Source: Nitrosomonas sp.
GTDB taxonomy: Bacteria > Pseudomonadota > Gammaproteobacteria > Burkholderiales > Nitrosomonadaceae
Direction: 5' to 3'
DNA length: 32,522 nucleotides
Assembly (NCBI RefSeq): GCF_020852615.1
Contig: NZ_JADZAJ010000019.1
Location: 1-32,522 of the forward strand
A program made the translations under genes and the position numbers. Positions 16,560 to 26,513 of the stretch are shown here, piece after piece; position 1 is the first letter of the stretch, and every line of letters starts with the position of its first letter. The notes beneath the pieces are model-generated. The model did no database searches and had not been told where the DNA came from. It saw only the letters and a list, made by a program, of their open reading frames with translations.

Positions 16560-18050
16560 TTATAGATGTTTCGGGCCGGAAAAAGGCTGGTGAGGCATTT
16601 CTTTTATTATGTGCCCGCCTGTTTTGGAGCTTCCCACTTTGACGATTTTCATGGTATTTGTCCCTCCGGCTTTGCCAACCGGTTCACCAATCGTCATGAT
16701 AATCAAATCGCCATCGCGTACTGCACCACGCTTGAGCAACTCATCCTCAGCCAAACCGAGGATGATTTCAGGGTCACATAAACCTTGTCCAAACTCTATC
16801 GGGTAGACGCCACGGAAAAGGGTAACTTTCCCCAGGGTATCCTCTTGCGGGCTGAGTGCAAAAACGGGTACTTTGGAGCTTCTGCGAGACATGAATAATG
16901 CTGTTACACCACTCTGTGTCAAAGCTGCAATTGCCTGAATCTTCAATGACCCGGCAGCGTACATGGCGGCACGTGCAATCGCATCTTCAACACTGGTAGG
17001 CTGCATATCGGGAGAACGGCGTGAACTCAGGCTGGGGGTATATTCCTTTTCCGCTTCGAGACAGACTCTGGCCATGGCCTCGACTGCTTCTACCGGATAT
17101 TGTCCGGCAGCTGATTCTGCGGACAGCATAACAGCATCCGTCCCGTCCAGCACCGCATTGGCAACATCGGATACTTCTGCGCGTGTCGGAATAGGGCTGG
17201 AAATCATCGATTCCATCATTTGAGTGGCGGTAATTACCAGCTTATTGGTCTCACGGGCAGATCGTATCATCCGTTTCTGCAGGGCGGGAACTGCAGCATC
17301 ACCTACTTCAACGGCCAAGTCGCCACGTGCCACCATGATTGCATCGGAAGCTTCCAGGATATCATCCAGCGCCAGAATAGCCTCTGAGCGCTCGATCTTT
17401 GCCATGAGTAAACTATTTCCCTGAGCTTCCTGCATTAATACACGGGCTCGTCGGATATCCTCGCCAGAACGGGGGAAGGATACCGCGAGATAATCGGCAC
17501 GAAGAATTGCCGCTGTTTTGATATCCAGTAAATCTTTTGCTGTGAGCGCAGGCGCGCTTAACCCTCCCCCTTTCCGATTAATACCTTTGTTATTGGAGAG
17601 AGTCCCACCCTGCAAAACCACACAAAAAATCTCACTGCCCCGGACTTTGGTAACAGTCAGAACAATACGTCCATCATCCAGCAGGAGTGTGGCGCCTGTT
17701 TCAACGTCATTGGGGAGTTCCCGGTAATCCAGTCCGACCCGCTCCTGGTTTCCCAGCTCACATTCCGCATCAAGTATAAATTCATCCCCTGCCTTAAGCT
17801 GAATCTTCCCCTGATCAAATTTACCAATGCGAATTTTTGGCCCTTGCAGATCAGCCAGTACACCTACTGTTCGACCCAGTGAGCGGGCGAGCGAACGAAC
17901 CAGTTCCACGGAGGTGATATGTTCATCTTTTGTTCCATGTGAAAAATTGATACGGACGACATCGACGCCAGCTTCAATCATTTTTCCCAGTGTTTCAGGG
18001 TTGCTGGAGGCCGGCCCCAGTGTTGCTACAATTTTGGTTCTTCGCATCAT
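16560..18050 (-). CDS. pyk: Pyruvate kinase
   Basis: Pyruvate kinase converts phosphoenolpyruvate and ADP to pyruvate and ATP. The 496-residue protein starts MMRRTKIVATLGPASSNPET, with the substrate motif RINFSHGT (33-40). The active-site signature MAKIERSEAI (Lys218, Glu220) is intact, as are the metal-binding MVARGDLAVEVG (Asp244) and ITATQMMESM. The C-terminal regulatory domain is present through GEPVGKAGGTNTMKIVKVG. About 20 further residues (GGHIIKEMPHQPFSGPKHL) extend past the usual end. Two tandem ATGs at 18050 and 18047 leave the start ambiguous by one residue. It lies 33 bases after pgk and is probably co-transcribed with it. Confidence 0.96.
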   Translation of the reverse strand: MMRRTKIVATLGPASSNPETLGKMIEAGVDVVRINFSHGTKDEHITSVELVRSLARSLGRTVGVLADLQGPKIRIGKFDQGKIQLKAGDEFILDAECELGNQERVGLDYRELPNDVETGATLLLDDGRIVLTVTKVRGSEIFCVVLQGGTLSNNKGINRKGGGLSAPALTAKDLLDIKTAAILRADYLAVSFPRSGEDIRRARVLMQEAQGNSLLMAKIERSEAILALDDILEASDAIMVARGDLAVEVGDAAVPALQKRMIRSARETNKLVITATQMMESMISSPIPTRAEVSDVANAVLDGTDAVMLSAESAAGQYPVEAVEAMARVCLEAEKEYTPSLSSRRSPDMQPTSVEDAIARAAMYAAGSLKIQAIAALTQSGVTALFMSRRSSKVPVFALSPQEDTLGKVTLFRGVYPIEFGQGLCDPEIILGLAEDELLKRGAVRDGDLIIMTIGEPVGKAGGTNTMKIVKVGSSKTGGHIIKEMPHQPFSGPKHL

Positions 18051-18083
18051 TTCAGAAATTTCCGGGAAAAATCTTCTCAGACT

Positions 18084-19262
18084 TCACTTTGCACGTTGTT
18101 CCAGAATCTCGACGGCAGGTAATTTTTTCCCTTCCAGGAATTCCAGGAATGCTCCCCCGGCAGTCGATATGTACGAAACTTTATCGTAGATATCGTATTT
18201 TTGAATGGCTGCAATTGTGTCACCCCCTCCTGCAAGAGTGAAGGCTTTAGTTTCGGCAATTGCCTTGGCAATGGCGAATGTCCCTGCGCCAAACTGATCG
18301 AATTCAAATACACCAACCGGGCCATTCCAGACTACCGTGCCAGCTTTCATGATGATATCAACCAGTTCCTGTGCGCTCTTTGGTCCGATATCAAAAATCA
18401 TATCGTCGTCAGAGACGGCATTGGCCGCTTTATGAACAGCGGGTTCATCTGCGGCAAATTTTTTCCCGACTACGACATCGACTGCAATTGGAATAGTGGC
18501 GTTACGTTTGTTCATTTTTTCCATCAGGGATTTTGCAACCGGAACCAGCTCATCCTCACACAGGGATTTCCCAATGTTATTGCCTGCAGCCTTGAGAAAC
18601 GTATTGGCAATTCCTCCACCAACTACGAGCTGATCAACTTTCTCGGAAAGTGATTCCAGAACAGTCAATTTGGTGGAAACCTTGGATCCGCCCACGATTG
18701 CTACCAGTGGACGGGCAGGCTGGTGCAGTGCTTTTGTCAGTGCATCAAGTTCTTCCGTCAGCAGAATACCTGCACAAGCAACTGGCGCATATTTTGCAAT
18801 ACCATATGTTGAAGCTTCAGCACGGTGTGCTGTACCGAATGCATCCATCACGAACACGTCACACAAACTGGCATACTTCTTTGCAGTTTCTTCGAGGTTT
18901 TTTTTCTCACCTTTATTGATCCGGCAATTTTCCAGTATAACCAGTTCACCTGGTGCAACTTCGAAGCCACCATTAACCCAATCCTTAATTAACCGAACCG
19001 GTTTTCCCAGTCTGCGGGTGATGTCATCCGCTACTGGCTGGAGTGAATTTTCCTCGGTCCAGACACCTTCTTCCGGGCGCCCAAGATGAGAGGTTACCAT
19101 TACTCTGGCACCCTGCTTCAGGCAATGGTTGATCGTTGCCATCGATGCAGTAATGCGTGCATCTGAAGTTACCTTTCCTTCCTTTACGGGAACATTTAAA
19201 TCAGCGCGAATAAAAACACGCTTATTCTTTAGATCAAGATCGGCAAGTTTAATAACTGACAT
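18084..19262 (-). CDS. pgk: Phosphoglycerate kinase
   Basis: PGK transfers phosphate between 1,3-bisphosphoglycerate and ADP; in the Calvin cycle it runs in reverse to activate 3-phosphoglycerate. The 392 residues are a normal length. The N-terminus shows [18 protein letters not shown], with substrate-binding Arg and Asp-Asn residues, then [12 protein letters not shown]. The C-terminal nucleotide domain has [18 protein letters not shown], the GGGDT loop at 345-349 and [18 protein letters not shown] near the end. A GGAG ribosome-binding site lies about 6 bases before the ATG. The 327-bp gap to gap suggests an independent promoter, while pyk follows closely. Confidence 0.97.
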   Translation of the reverse strand: MSVIKLADLDLKNKRVFIRADLNVPVKEGKVTSDARITASMATINHCLKQGARVMVTSHLGRPEEGVWTEENSLQPVADDITRRLGKPVRLIKDWVNGGFEVAPGELVILENCRINKGEKKNLEETAKKYASLCDVFVMDAFGTAHRAEASTYGIAKYAPVACAGILLTEELDALTKALHQPARPLVAIVGGSKVSTKLTVLESLSEKVDQLVVGGGIANTFLKAAGNNIGKSLCEDELVPVAKSLMEKMNKRNATIPIAVDVVVGKKFAADEPAVHKAANAVSDDDMIFDIGPKSAQELVDIIMKAGTVVWNGPVGVFEFDQFGAGTFAIAKAIAETKAFTLAGGGDTIAAIQKYDIYDKVSYISTAGGAFLEFLEGKKLPAVEILEQRAK

Positions 19263-19403
19263 GTTGACTCCACATTGTGATAGCTAACTTAAGGAATTTA
19301 CAGATAATCAGGAGAGGAACCATCAGTTGTTCAATAGAAAAGAGGGACAGAGATGCATCCGAGCCAGTTTATATAAAAAACAGATCAGCCCAGCCACACC
19401 TTG

Positions 19404-19428
19404 CCGGGAGACGAGTCTCCCGGTTTTT
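19404..19428 (+). terminator. Terminator-like hairpin on the plus strand
   Basis: CCGGGAGA (19404-19411), loop CGAG, TCTCCCGG (19416-19423), then TTTTT (19424-19428). It is a textbook intrinsic terminator for plus-strand transcription, yet no plus-strand gene precedes it and both neighbours are on the minus strand. Reading from the minus strand, no T run follows the stem. Confidence 0.6.
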
Positions 19429-19484
19429 CTGTAACTGTTTACCAGACTGAATCTGAGTAGAAGCAAATTTTCCAGCCTATTGAA

Positions 19485-19520
19485 GCAACAAAGCTGTAAC
19501 CAGCAGAAACCGGTTACAGC
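19485..19520 (-). terminator. Possible terminator after gap
   Basis: On the minus strand GCTGTAACC and GGTTACAGC (plus coordinates 19512-19520 and 19493-19501) form a perfect 9-bp stem with a 10-base loop, followed by TTTGTTGC. The U run is interrupted, so the terminator would be moderate. It lies 70 bases after the gap stop. Confidence 0.45.
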
Positions 19521-19589
19521 ATGACTACTGGAAAGGCTGCTAGAGCAGCTATCCCAGTCACATTTTATTTTATGAAATTACCCTTGTGT

Positions 19590-20615
<1,026 letters not shown>

Positions 20616-20658
20616 TCACTAAAAAACTGTTTTTACAGGTAAAAAATTTTATTTACCC

Positions 20659-22677
20659 TTATACAATCCTTTTTACCGCGCTTACGACATTTTCAACGGT
20701 AAACCCAAAATATTCGAATAGTTTTTCTGCGGGAGCAGATTCACCAAATTTATCGATTCCGATAACTTCGCCTTCAAGCCCAACGTATTTACGCCAGTAA
20801 TCAGTGACGCCAGCTTCTATTGCTACACGGCCAATTCCCCTGGGCAGGACACTGTCCCGATACGCCTGATCCTGTCTGTCAAAAATATTTGTGCAAGGCA
20901 TGGATACGACGCGTACCGCAATACCGTTTTCGGCCAGTACTTTTTGTGCAGACATTGCCAGTCCGACTTCCGAGCCGGTTGCGATGATAACTGCCTGTGG
21001 TTTGCCGTTTGCTGCTTCAGAGAGAATATATCCCCCTTTTCTGATCAGGCTGATCGTTACAGCATCTCGTTTCTGGAAGGGCAGATTCTGACGGCTGAAT
21101 ATAAGGGATGACGGGCCATCCATACGTTCGATGGCAGCTACCCATGAAATAATTGATTCAACGGTATCACATGGGCGCCATACATCCATATTGGGAATCA
21201 TGCGCAATGTGGCTGTTTGTTCTACCGGCTGATGGGTCGGCCCATCTTCACCCAATCCGATCGAATCGTGGGTAAAAACAAAAATATTACGGATTTTCAT
21301 CAATGCCGCCATGCGCAGGGCATTGCGGGCATATTCAGAGAACATCAGGAAAGTGGCACCATAGGGAATGATTCCGCCATGCAGCGATAAACCGCTTGTG
21401 ATTGCACTCATGCCAAATTCCCGTACGCCATAATGAACATAATTGCCGGTTGCATCTCCGGTAATGGCTTTGGAACCAGACCACATGGTCAGGTTGGAGC
21501 CAGCCAGGTCAGCCGAACCGCCAATCATTTCAGGTAATACTGGTGCCAGTGCCTCAATTGAGTTTTGTGATGCTTTTCGAGTGGCAATGGTTTCTTCTCT
21601 GGCATTGATTTGACTGATGACACCTTCGACATGATCGGCCCATTTGACAGGTAATTCACCCGCCATTCTGCGCGTAAATTCCGCGGCTTCGGCAGGATAT
21701 TTTTTGCTGTATTCCGCAAACATGGTGTTCCACGCGGATTCCAGTGCCTGTCCTTTGGCGCGCGCATCCCATGCATCATAAACTTCCTGTGGAATTTCAA
21801 ATGGCAGATAATTCCAGCCAATATGGGGGCGGGTAGCGGCAATTTCGTCGTTTCCAAGTGCCGCACCATGGATATGGCTGGTATTGGCTTTGTTGGGTGA
21901 GCCCATTCCGATTACTGTTTTGCAGCATATCAGTGTAGGTTTGTCCTGTATCTTTTTGGCGGTTTCAATGGCAGCCTGTATGGCTACGGGATCATGCCCG
22001 TTAACATGCGGAACGACATGCCAGCCATAAGCTTCAAAGCGCTTTGGGGTGTCGTCTGTAAACCATCCTTCGACATGTCCGTCTATGGAAATACCATTAT
22101 CGTCATAGAAGCAGATTAATTTGCCCAGCTTTAATGTTCCTGCCAGAGAGCAGGCTTCATGAGAAATACCTTCCATCATGCAGCCATCCCCCAGGAATAC
22201 GTAGGTATGATGATCTACGATCGGGTAATAGGGGCGGTTGAATTCTTCTGCCAGAATTTTTTCTGCCAGCGCCATACCGACAGCATTGGTGATACCTTGC
22301 CCCAGGGGGCCGGTTGTGGTTTCTACGCCCGGGGTATAGCCGTACTCAGGATGCCCGGGGGTTTTGGAATGCAGCTGGCGGAAGTTTTTAATATCTTCGA
22401 TGGACAGATCGTAGCCGGTCAAATGAAGTAAAGCGTAGATCAGCATGGAGCCATGACCGTTTGACAGCACAAACCGGTCCCGGTTTGTCCATTTGGGGTT
22501 TGCCGGATTGTGGCGCATATGGTGAATCCATAATACTTCCGCAATTTCCGCCATGCCCATTGGCATGCCCGGATGACCGGAATTGGCTTTCTGAACGGCA
22601 TCCATAGCTAGCGCACGAATCGCACTGGTCAGGTTATTGAACACTGGTGCGCCGAAATCGTTAAGTCCTTCCTTCAT
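20659..22677 (-). CDS. tkt: Transketolase
   Basis: Transketolase moves two-carbon units between sugar phosphates using thiamine diphosphate, in both the Calvin cycle (where it may be called cbbT) and the pentose phosphate pathway. The 672 residues match the family. The N-terminal domain shows [14 protein letters not shown] (His35), [20 protein letters not shown] and the thiamine-binding GDGCMMEG (163-170). The central domain shows [20 protein letters not shown], which includes the catalytic glutamate. The C-terminal domain follows with [10 protein letters not shown] and [20 protein letters not shown]. The ATG has a GAGGA site about 12 bases upstream. It is the first gene of the minus-strand cluster and probably shares a transcript with gap. 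Confidence 0.97.
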   Translation of the reverse strand: MKEGLNDFGAPVFNNLTSAIRALAMDAVQKANSGHPGMPMGMAEIAEVLWIHHMRHNPANPKWTNRDRFVLSNGHGSMLIYALLHLTGYDLSIEDIKNFRQLHSKTPGHPEYGYTPGVETTTGPLGQGITNAVGMALAEKILAEEFNRPYYPIVDHHTYVFLGDGCMMEGISHEACSLAGTLKLGKLICFYDDNGISIDGHVEGWFTDDTPKRFEAYGWHVVPHVNGHDPVAIQAAIETAKKIQDKPTLICCKTVIGMGSPNKANTSHIHGAALGNDEIAATRPHIGWNYLPFEIPQEVYDAWDARAKGQALESAWNTMFAEYSKKYPAEAAEFTRRMAGELPVKWADHVEGVISQINAREETIATRKASQNSIEALAPVLPEMIGGSADLAGSNLTMWSGSKAITGDATGNYVHYGVREFGMSAITSGLSLHGGIIPYGATFLMFSEYARNALRMAALMKIRNIFVFTHDSIGLGEDGPTHQPVEQTATLRMIPNMDVWRPCDTVESIISWVAAIERMDGPSSLIFSRQNLPFQKRDAVTISLIRKGGYILSEAANGKPQAVIIATGSEVGLAMSAQKVLAENGIAVRVVSMPCTNIFDRQDQAYRDSVLPRGIGRVAIEAGVTDYWRKYVGLEGEVIGIDKFGESAPAEKLFEYFGFTVENVVSAVKRIV

Positions 22678-23116
22678 TTATTATCGTCCTCGATTATTCA
22701 AAAACCTCAGTTCAGTGTTATGCGCTATGTGGCTGCAAAGCCGGCATAAGAAACCATTATCGCTTAAGTCCAAATAGTTCACAATACAAGGGTGAGTTCT
22801 TCATGTTTACCCTGATTTGGGCTCCTCGAAAAAAACCGGTACTTCCACGTCTGATAAATTACAGCATTCTGAACCCGCCTTTTTCCGTATAAAACTGATA
22901 AAACTGCGCGGTGCCGTCAGGACTAACCTGTTTGCTGACAGGCGTTATTGCGGAAGATCGATTTACCGGAGATCCATCTGCTCGGATCGAATCTCACATC
23001 AATTTTGTGGAGCTGGGCAGGCATACCATACCGATAATCTCAACCCCGCCGGTTTCACCGTGTGACAGGGTTCTTTTGTTCTTTATGCAAATTCAATCGC
23101 TGAATTTGGAGGAAAA
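22678..23116. other. Gene-free region between tkt and the tRNA-Ser unit
   Basis: About 440 bp with no recognised gene. It must hold the tkt promoter (leftward) and the promoter of the tRNA-Ser transcript (rightward). A 69-codon plus-strand frame (22911-23120) ends in an ATGA overlap with the next short frame but has no visible domain, and the frame upstream of it is also open. I see no known riboswitch motif in either direction. A LysR-type (CbbR) operator before tkt would be plausible, but I cannot point to a convincing site. Confidence 0.45.
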
Positions 23117-23191
23117 ATGACATGGCAAAATAACCAATTGAAAGGTATCATTCCGCCTTTAGTTGATTTTGCAGTCAGGCTAATCAGATAG
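23117..23191 (+). CDS. Possible 24-residue peptide just upstream of tRNA-Ser
   Basis: The ATG at 23117 is preceded by GGAGG four bases away, one of the best ribosome-binding sites in the window. The frame encodes MTWQNNQLKGIIPPLVDFAV plus RLIR, and stops with TAG at 23189-23191, seven bases before the tRNA-Ser 5' end. The ATG overlaps the TGA of a preceding 69-codon frame (ATGA), a layout typical of translational coupling. I recognise neither peptide. It could be a leader peptide, a remnant, or chance. Confidence 0.3.
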   Translation: MTWQNNQLKGIIPPLVDFAVRLIR

Positions 23192-23198
23192 ATGTAAG

Positions 23199-23286
23199 GG
23201 AAGCGTGGCCGAGCGGTTTAAGGCACTGGTCTTGAAAACCAGCGATGGGAAACTATCCGTGAGTTCGAATCTCACCGCTTCCGCCA
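23199..23286 (+). tRNA. tRNA-Ser (anticodon UGA)
   Basis: An 88-base type II tRNA with acceptor stem GGAAGCG (23199-23205) pairing CGCTTCC (23276-23282), discriminator G and an encoded CCA (23284-23286). The anticodon stem CTGGT/ACCAG encloses CTTGAAA with anticodon TGA at 23233-23235, reading UCA and related serine codons. The long variable arm (GATGGGAAACTATCC region) is characteristic of tRNA-Ser, and the T arm contains GTTCGAATC. No integrase or repeated tRNA end is seen nearby, so it is not used as an attachment site within this window. Confidence 0.97.
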
Positions 23287-23496
23287 TTCACAATCTCTGG
23301 CGGCTCCAGGCTGCAACTTTAATTACGATCAACGGCAATGCCAGCGTGCCTTTCCAGCGCTTTCTTGGTTGCTTTCCTGCTATCACTTGTCAAAAACAGC
23401 GGTAAGTTTTTTGAAAAAATGATAGTTGCTCAGGATCTATGATCAAAGAAGAGATCAGTACATCAGCTGGTGTGAAAAAATGGAGAAAATTTAACA

Positions 23497-24657
23497 ATGA
23501 GTGTTCCTTTTCTGCAGCAATACCGGGTGGGCAGCTACATACTGAAACAGAAGCTCGCCGGTAAAAAACGTTACCCGCTGGTGTTGATGCTTGAGCCGTT
23601 GTTTCAGTGTAATCTGGCGTGTGCGGGTTGTGGCAAGATTGATTATCCGGAAGAGACGTTACGTCGCCGCCTGAGCGTGGATGAATGCCTGCACGCTGTG
23701 GATGAATGTGGCGCACCAATTATTTCCATTGCAGGTGGGGAGCCACTGATCCACAAGGAAATGCCGCAGATTGTGCAGGGTATCATTCAACGCAGGAAAT
23801 TTGTATATCTGTGTACCAACGCGCTGTTGCTGGATGTCCGTATGGATGACTATCAGCCTTCGCCTTACCTTACATTCTCCATTCATCTGGATGGAAACCG
23901 TGAGCACCATGATGCATCAGTCTGCAGGGAAGGGGTGTACGATAAGGTTATCCCGGTAATTGAACAGGCGCTCCAGCGCGGTTTCAGGGTAACTGTCAAT
24001 TGCACCCTGTTCCAGAATGAGACGGCAGAAGAGGTGGCTGAATTCTTCGATACGGCAACAAAATTGGGTGTTGAAGGTATCAATGTCTCTCCCGGGTTCA
24101 GTTATGAGCATGCGCCACGGCAGGATGTATTCCTGCAGCGTTCGGTGAGTAAACGGCTGTTTCGCTCAATTTTCGAACTCGGTAAAAAGCGTAAGACACC
24201 GTGGAGATTCAACCACTCCAGCCTGTATCTGGATTTTCTTGCCGGTAACCAGAACTATAAATGTACGCCCTGGGGAAATCCTACACGTAATCTGTTTGGC
24301 TGGCAGCGGCCTTGTTATCTGCTGGTGGATGAGGGGTATGCATCAAGCTTTCGTGAGCTGATGGAAGAAACCAACTGGGATAATTACGGTGTCGGCAATA
24401 ATCCCAAATGTGCAAATTGTATGGCACATTGCGGATTTGAACCTACCGCTATCAACGACACTTTTTCTCATCCTTTCAAAGCATTACGGGTTAGTATGCG
24501 TGGCCCGCGGGTTGAAGGCCCCATGGCACCGGACCCATTACAAACAAGCAGCTCGCAGCAGAATACGGATAAGCGGAAACCTTTTCCTGTGTCGGTCACC
24601 GTTGAACACAAGGCGGTTACGCCATCAACGGATCACTCATCCAGTTCAGATAACTGA
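23497..24657 (+). CDS. hpnH: Adenosyl-hopene transferase HpnH (radical SAM)
   Basis: HpnH is the radical SAM enzyme that joins the 5'-deoxyadenosyl group of SAM to the hopene side chain, the first step to extended C35 hopanoids in the membrane. The 386 residues start MSVPFLQQYRVGSYILKQKL and EPLFQCNLACAGCGKIDYP. The [4Fe-4S] cluster motif C-x3-C-x2-C is Cys38, Cys42, Cys45. The SAM-binding GGEP motif follows in ISIAGGEPLIHKEM. A cysteine cluster near 305-315 (NPKCANCMAHCGFEP) is the C-terminal motif of the family. The last 50 residues are low-complexity. It is followed by hpnB and hpnM; cyclase (shc) and hpnG are not in the window. Confidence 0.96.
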   Translation: MSVPFLQQYRVGSYILKQKLAGKKRYPLVLMLEPLFQCNLACAGCGKIDYPEETLRRRLSVDECLHAVDECGAPIISIAGGEPLIHKEMPQIVQGIIQRRKFVYLCTNALLLDVRMDDYQPSPYLTFSIHLDGNREHHDASVCREGVYDKVIPVIEQALQRGFRVTVNCTLFQNETAEEVAEFFDTATKLGVEGINVSPGFSYEHAPRQDVFLQRSVSKRLFRSIFELGKKRKTPWRFNHSSLYLDFLAGNQNYKCTPWGNPTRNLFGWQRPCYLLVDEGYASSFRELMEETNWDNYGVGNNPKCANCMAHCGFEPTAINDTFSHPFKALRVSMRGPRVEGPMAPDPLQTSSSQQNTDKRKPFPVSVTVEHKAVTPSTDHSSSSDN

Positions 24658-24702
24658 TTTCTGTTTGCCTGAAGTTATTTATACCTCCGCGTATTAAAGG
24701 TC

Positions 24703-25833
24703 ATGGCTGTATTGGTAATGTATTTGGCTTTGGCGGGGGTATTGTGCTGGTGGGCAATCTTGCTGGCACCCTGGCGCGCGTGGAGTGTCCGTGAGCAGCT
24801 TGAACCTTCGGCAGATCCGGGAAAAAAACAGTTTTTCAATGATGTCACTGTTCTGATTCCGGCTCGTAATGAAGCACTGTTTATTGGTCAGACTTTGCGC
24901 AAACTCCAGGCACAGGGTGAAGGTCTGCGGGTTATCGTAATTGATGACCAGTCGGAAGATCAAACTGCTGCCTGTGCCAGGGAGTTGGGTGCTGAAGTGA
25001 TTCATGGCACTGCTCCACCCAAAAACTGGAGCGGGAAGCTTTGGGCATTAGATCAGGGAGTGCGGTGTGTACAAACTCGTTATACCCTGCTGCTGGACGC
25101 GGATATCAGCCTGTCGCCCGGTATTCTGAGAGCCCTGCTGAACAAGGCCTGCCAGGAAAATCTGTCGCTGGTATCGTTAATGGCGAAGCTGCCTGTCCGA
25201 CGTTTTTCTGAACGACTGCTGGTTCCTGCTTTTATATTTTTCTTCAAGCTGCTATACCCGTTTGAATTGTCCAATAAACCAGAATCCCGCATGGCTGCGG
25301 CGGCGGGGGGGTGCATTCTGGTAGAAACTGCCACACTGAAATTGATTAATGCTTTCGCCAGTATTCATCACGCGTTGATCGATGACTGTGCATTGGCTGC
25401 GCAGGTTAAACAGGCGGGTTTCAAGACCTGGATCGGGCTGAGTCATGCCGTGCAAAGTCACCGGGGTTATGACAGCCTTGCGGCGATCTGGAATACAGTT
25501 GCCCGCACTGCTTTCACACAGCTGCGTTATTCATTGCTGCTGCTGCTTTTATGTACGTTAATCATGTCTGGCATGTTCTGGTGTGCACCATTGTCAGCAA
25601 TGAGTTATACAAATACAGTTTTTGTAACCAGCAGTATTCTTACCTGGCTGGCCATGTTTATTGTTTATACACCGGTGCTCCGGTTTTATCAGTGTTCCCC
25701 CCTTTGGGTAATTGCGTTACCTGTAACCGGTACACTTTATCTTATGATGACCTGGACTTCTGCTTTCAGGTATTGGCGAGGCGTGCGGGCACACTGGAAA
25801 AATCGACGTTATGAAACAACTGAATATCCTTAA
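24703..25833 (+). CDS. hpnB: Hopene-associated glycosyltransferase HpnB
   Basis: HpnB is a membrane-bound family 2 glycosyltransferase found in hopanoid clusters; its exact product is not established. The 376 residues have an N-terminal helix (about 3-24) and the GT-A core: VTVLIPARNEALFIGQTL (about 48-65), VIVIDDQSEDQT with DDQSED at 81-86, and LLLDADISLSPG with DAD at 132-134 for the metal-bound sugar nucleotide. PPKNWSGKLWALDQG is also typical. DDCALAAQ and SHRGYDSLAAIWNTVARTAF complete the donor site. Three or four C-terminal helices lie at about 275-350. The product overlaps hpnM by 23 bases, so the two are translationally coupled. HpnI is a less likely alternative. Confidence 0.88.
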   Translation: MAVLVMYLALAGVLCWWAILLAPWRAWSVREQLEPSADPGKKQFFNDVTVLIPARNEALFIGQTLRKLQAQGEGLRVIVIDDQSEDQTAACARELGAEVIHGTAPPKNWSGKLWALDQGVRCVQTRYTLLLDADISLSPGILRALLNKACQENLSLVSLMAKLPVRRFSERLLVPAFIFFFKLLYPFELSNKPESRMAAAAGGCILVETATLKLINAFASIHHALIDDCALAAQVKQAGFKTWIGLSHAVQSHRGYDSLAAIWNTVARTAFTQLRYSLLLLLLCTLIMSGMFWCAPLSAMSYTNTVFVTSSILTWLAMFIVYTPVLRFYQCSPLWVIALPVTGTLYLMMTWTSAFRYWRGVRAHWKNRRYETTEYP

Positions 25834-26443
25834 CAGAATCTATACGCTGCTGGTGATTGTTATGTTGACAACCACAGCAGGGCTGCGCGCGGAATCCCTT
25901 GAAAATAATGCTGCCGAACAGGTGGTGGCGACTTTGCAGAATGCACTGATTCAGGCCATGCAGCAGGGACAGGAGATTGGTTACAGTGGCCGGCAGAAAC
26001 TTCTTGCTCCGGTTATTGAGCAAACACATGATCTTGCAGCAATTATCCGTTCAGTATTAGGCGGGCACTGGGCAAAACTGGATTCCGGCATGCAACAGGC
26101 GATTATCAGGGCGTTTCAGGCTAACAGTATTGCCACTTACGCTGACCGGTTCAATCAATATGGTGGAGAGCAATTCAAGGCTGCCGGACAGCAGCAGCTT
26201 CCACGGGGGCGGGTGCTGGTCCGCAGCCAGCTCGTGCGCACTGATGACAACCCGGTTAATTTTGACTATGTATTGCATAAAACGGATGGAGGCTGGCGCA
26301 TTATCAATATCGTAGTCGACGGGGTAAGCGATCTGGCCATGAAACGGGCAGAATATGGTGCAGTGTTGCAGAAAGACGGTGTTGCCGCACTTGTCAGCAT
26401 GCTGGAACAGAAAACCATCCGTATTGAGCAAGGCCGGAAATAA
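25811..26443 (+). CDS. hpnM: Hopanoid-associated MlaC-family periplasmic protein HpnM
   Basis: HpnM belongs to the Ttg2D/MlaC family of periplasmic lipid carriers and is linked to hopanoid transport to the outer membrane. The 210 residues begin with a signal peptide: MKQLNILNRI, a hydrophobic core to about residue 24, and cleavage after LRA (Ala27). The mature part has the family pattern AEQVVATLQNALIQAMQ, SVLGGHWAKL, YADRFNQYGGEQF and the MlaC core FDYVLHKTDGGWRIINIVVD with GVSDLAMKRAEY. The start overlaps the end of hpnB by 23 bases. A partner HpnN transporter is not in the window. Confidence 0.92.
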   Translation: MKQLNILNRIYTLLVIVMLTTTAGLRAESLENNAAEQVVATLQNALIQAMQQGQEIGYSGRQKLLAPVIEQTHDLAAIIRSVLGGHWAKLDSGMQQAIIRAFQANSIATYADRFNQYGGEQFKAAGQQQLPRGRVLVRSQLVRTDDNPVNFDYVLHKTDGGWRIINIVVDGVSDLAMKRAEYGAVLQKDGVAALVSMLEQKTIRIEQGRK

Positions 26444-26513
26444 TTTCTCTTTCTAAGCCAGCTGTGCCGGTCCCGACATAATCTAAACCTATTACCACTA
26501 AAGCGATTCATAC

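Larger units (their letters stand above)
19263..19589. other. Gene-free 327 bp between gap and pgk
   Basis: No protein gene is evident. The stretch holds three hairpins: 19404-19423 with a T run on the plus side, 19493-19520 (GCTGTAACC/GGTTACAGC) which may terminate gap, and a short one at 19536-19549 (GCTGC-TAGA-GCAGC). The part beside pgk contains its ribosome-binding site and probably its promoter. The orientation of the first hairpin does not fit either flanking gene and raises the possibility of a plus-strand RNA from about 19265 to 19428. Confidence 0.5.

Noticed and set aside
23205..23405. 66-codon frame across tRNA-Ser
   Set aside because: It begins inside the tRNA gene and reads through it; chance frame.
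23199..23496. tRNA-Ser as an attachment site for an integrated element
   Set aside because: No integrase gene, no repeated copy of the tRNA end and only core genes follow.
25304..25311. Seven-G run in hpnB, and a similar one in serC at 29872-29878
   Set aside because: Both encode conserved residues in frame, and seven G's without further evidence are not enough to claim phase variation.
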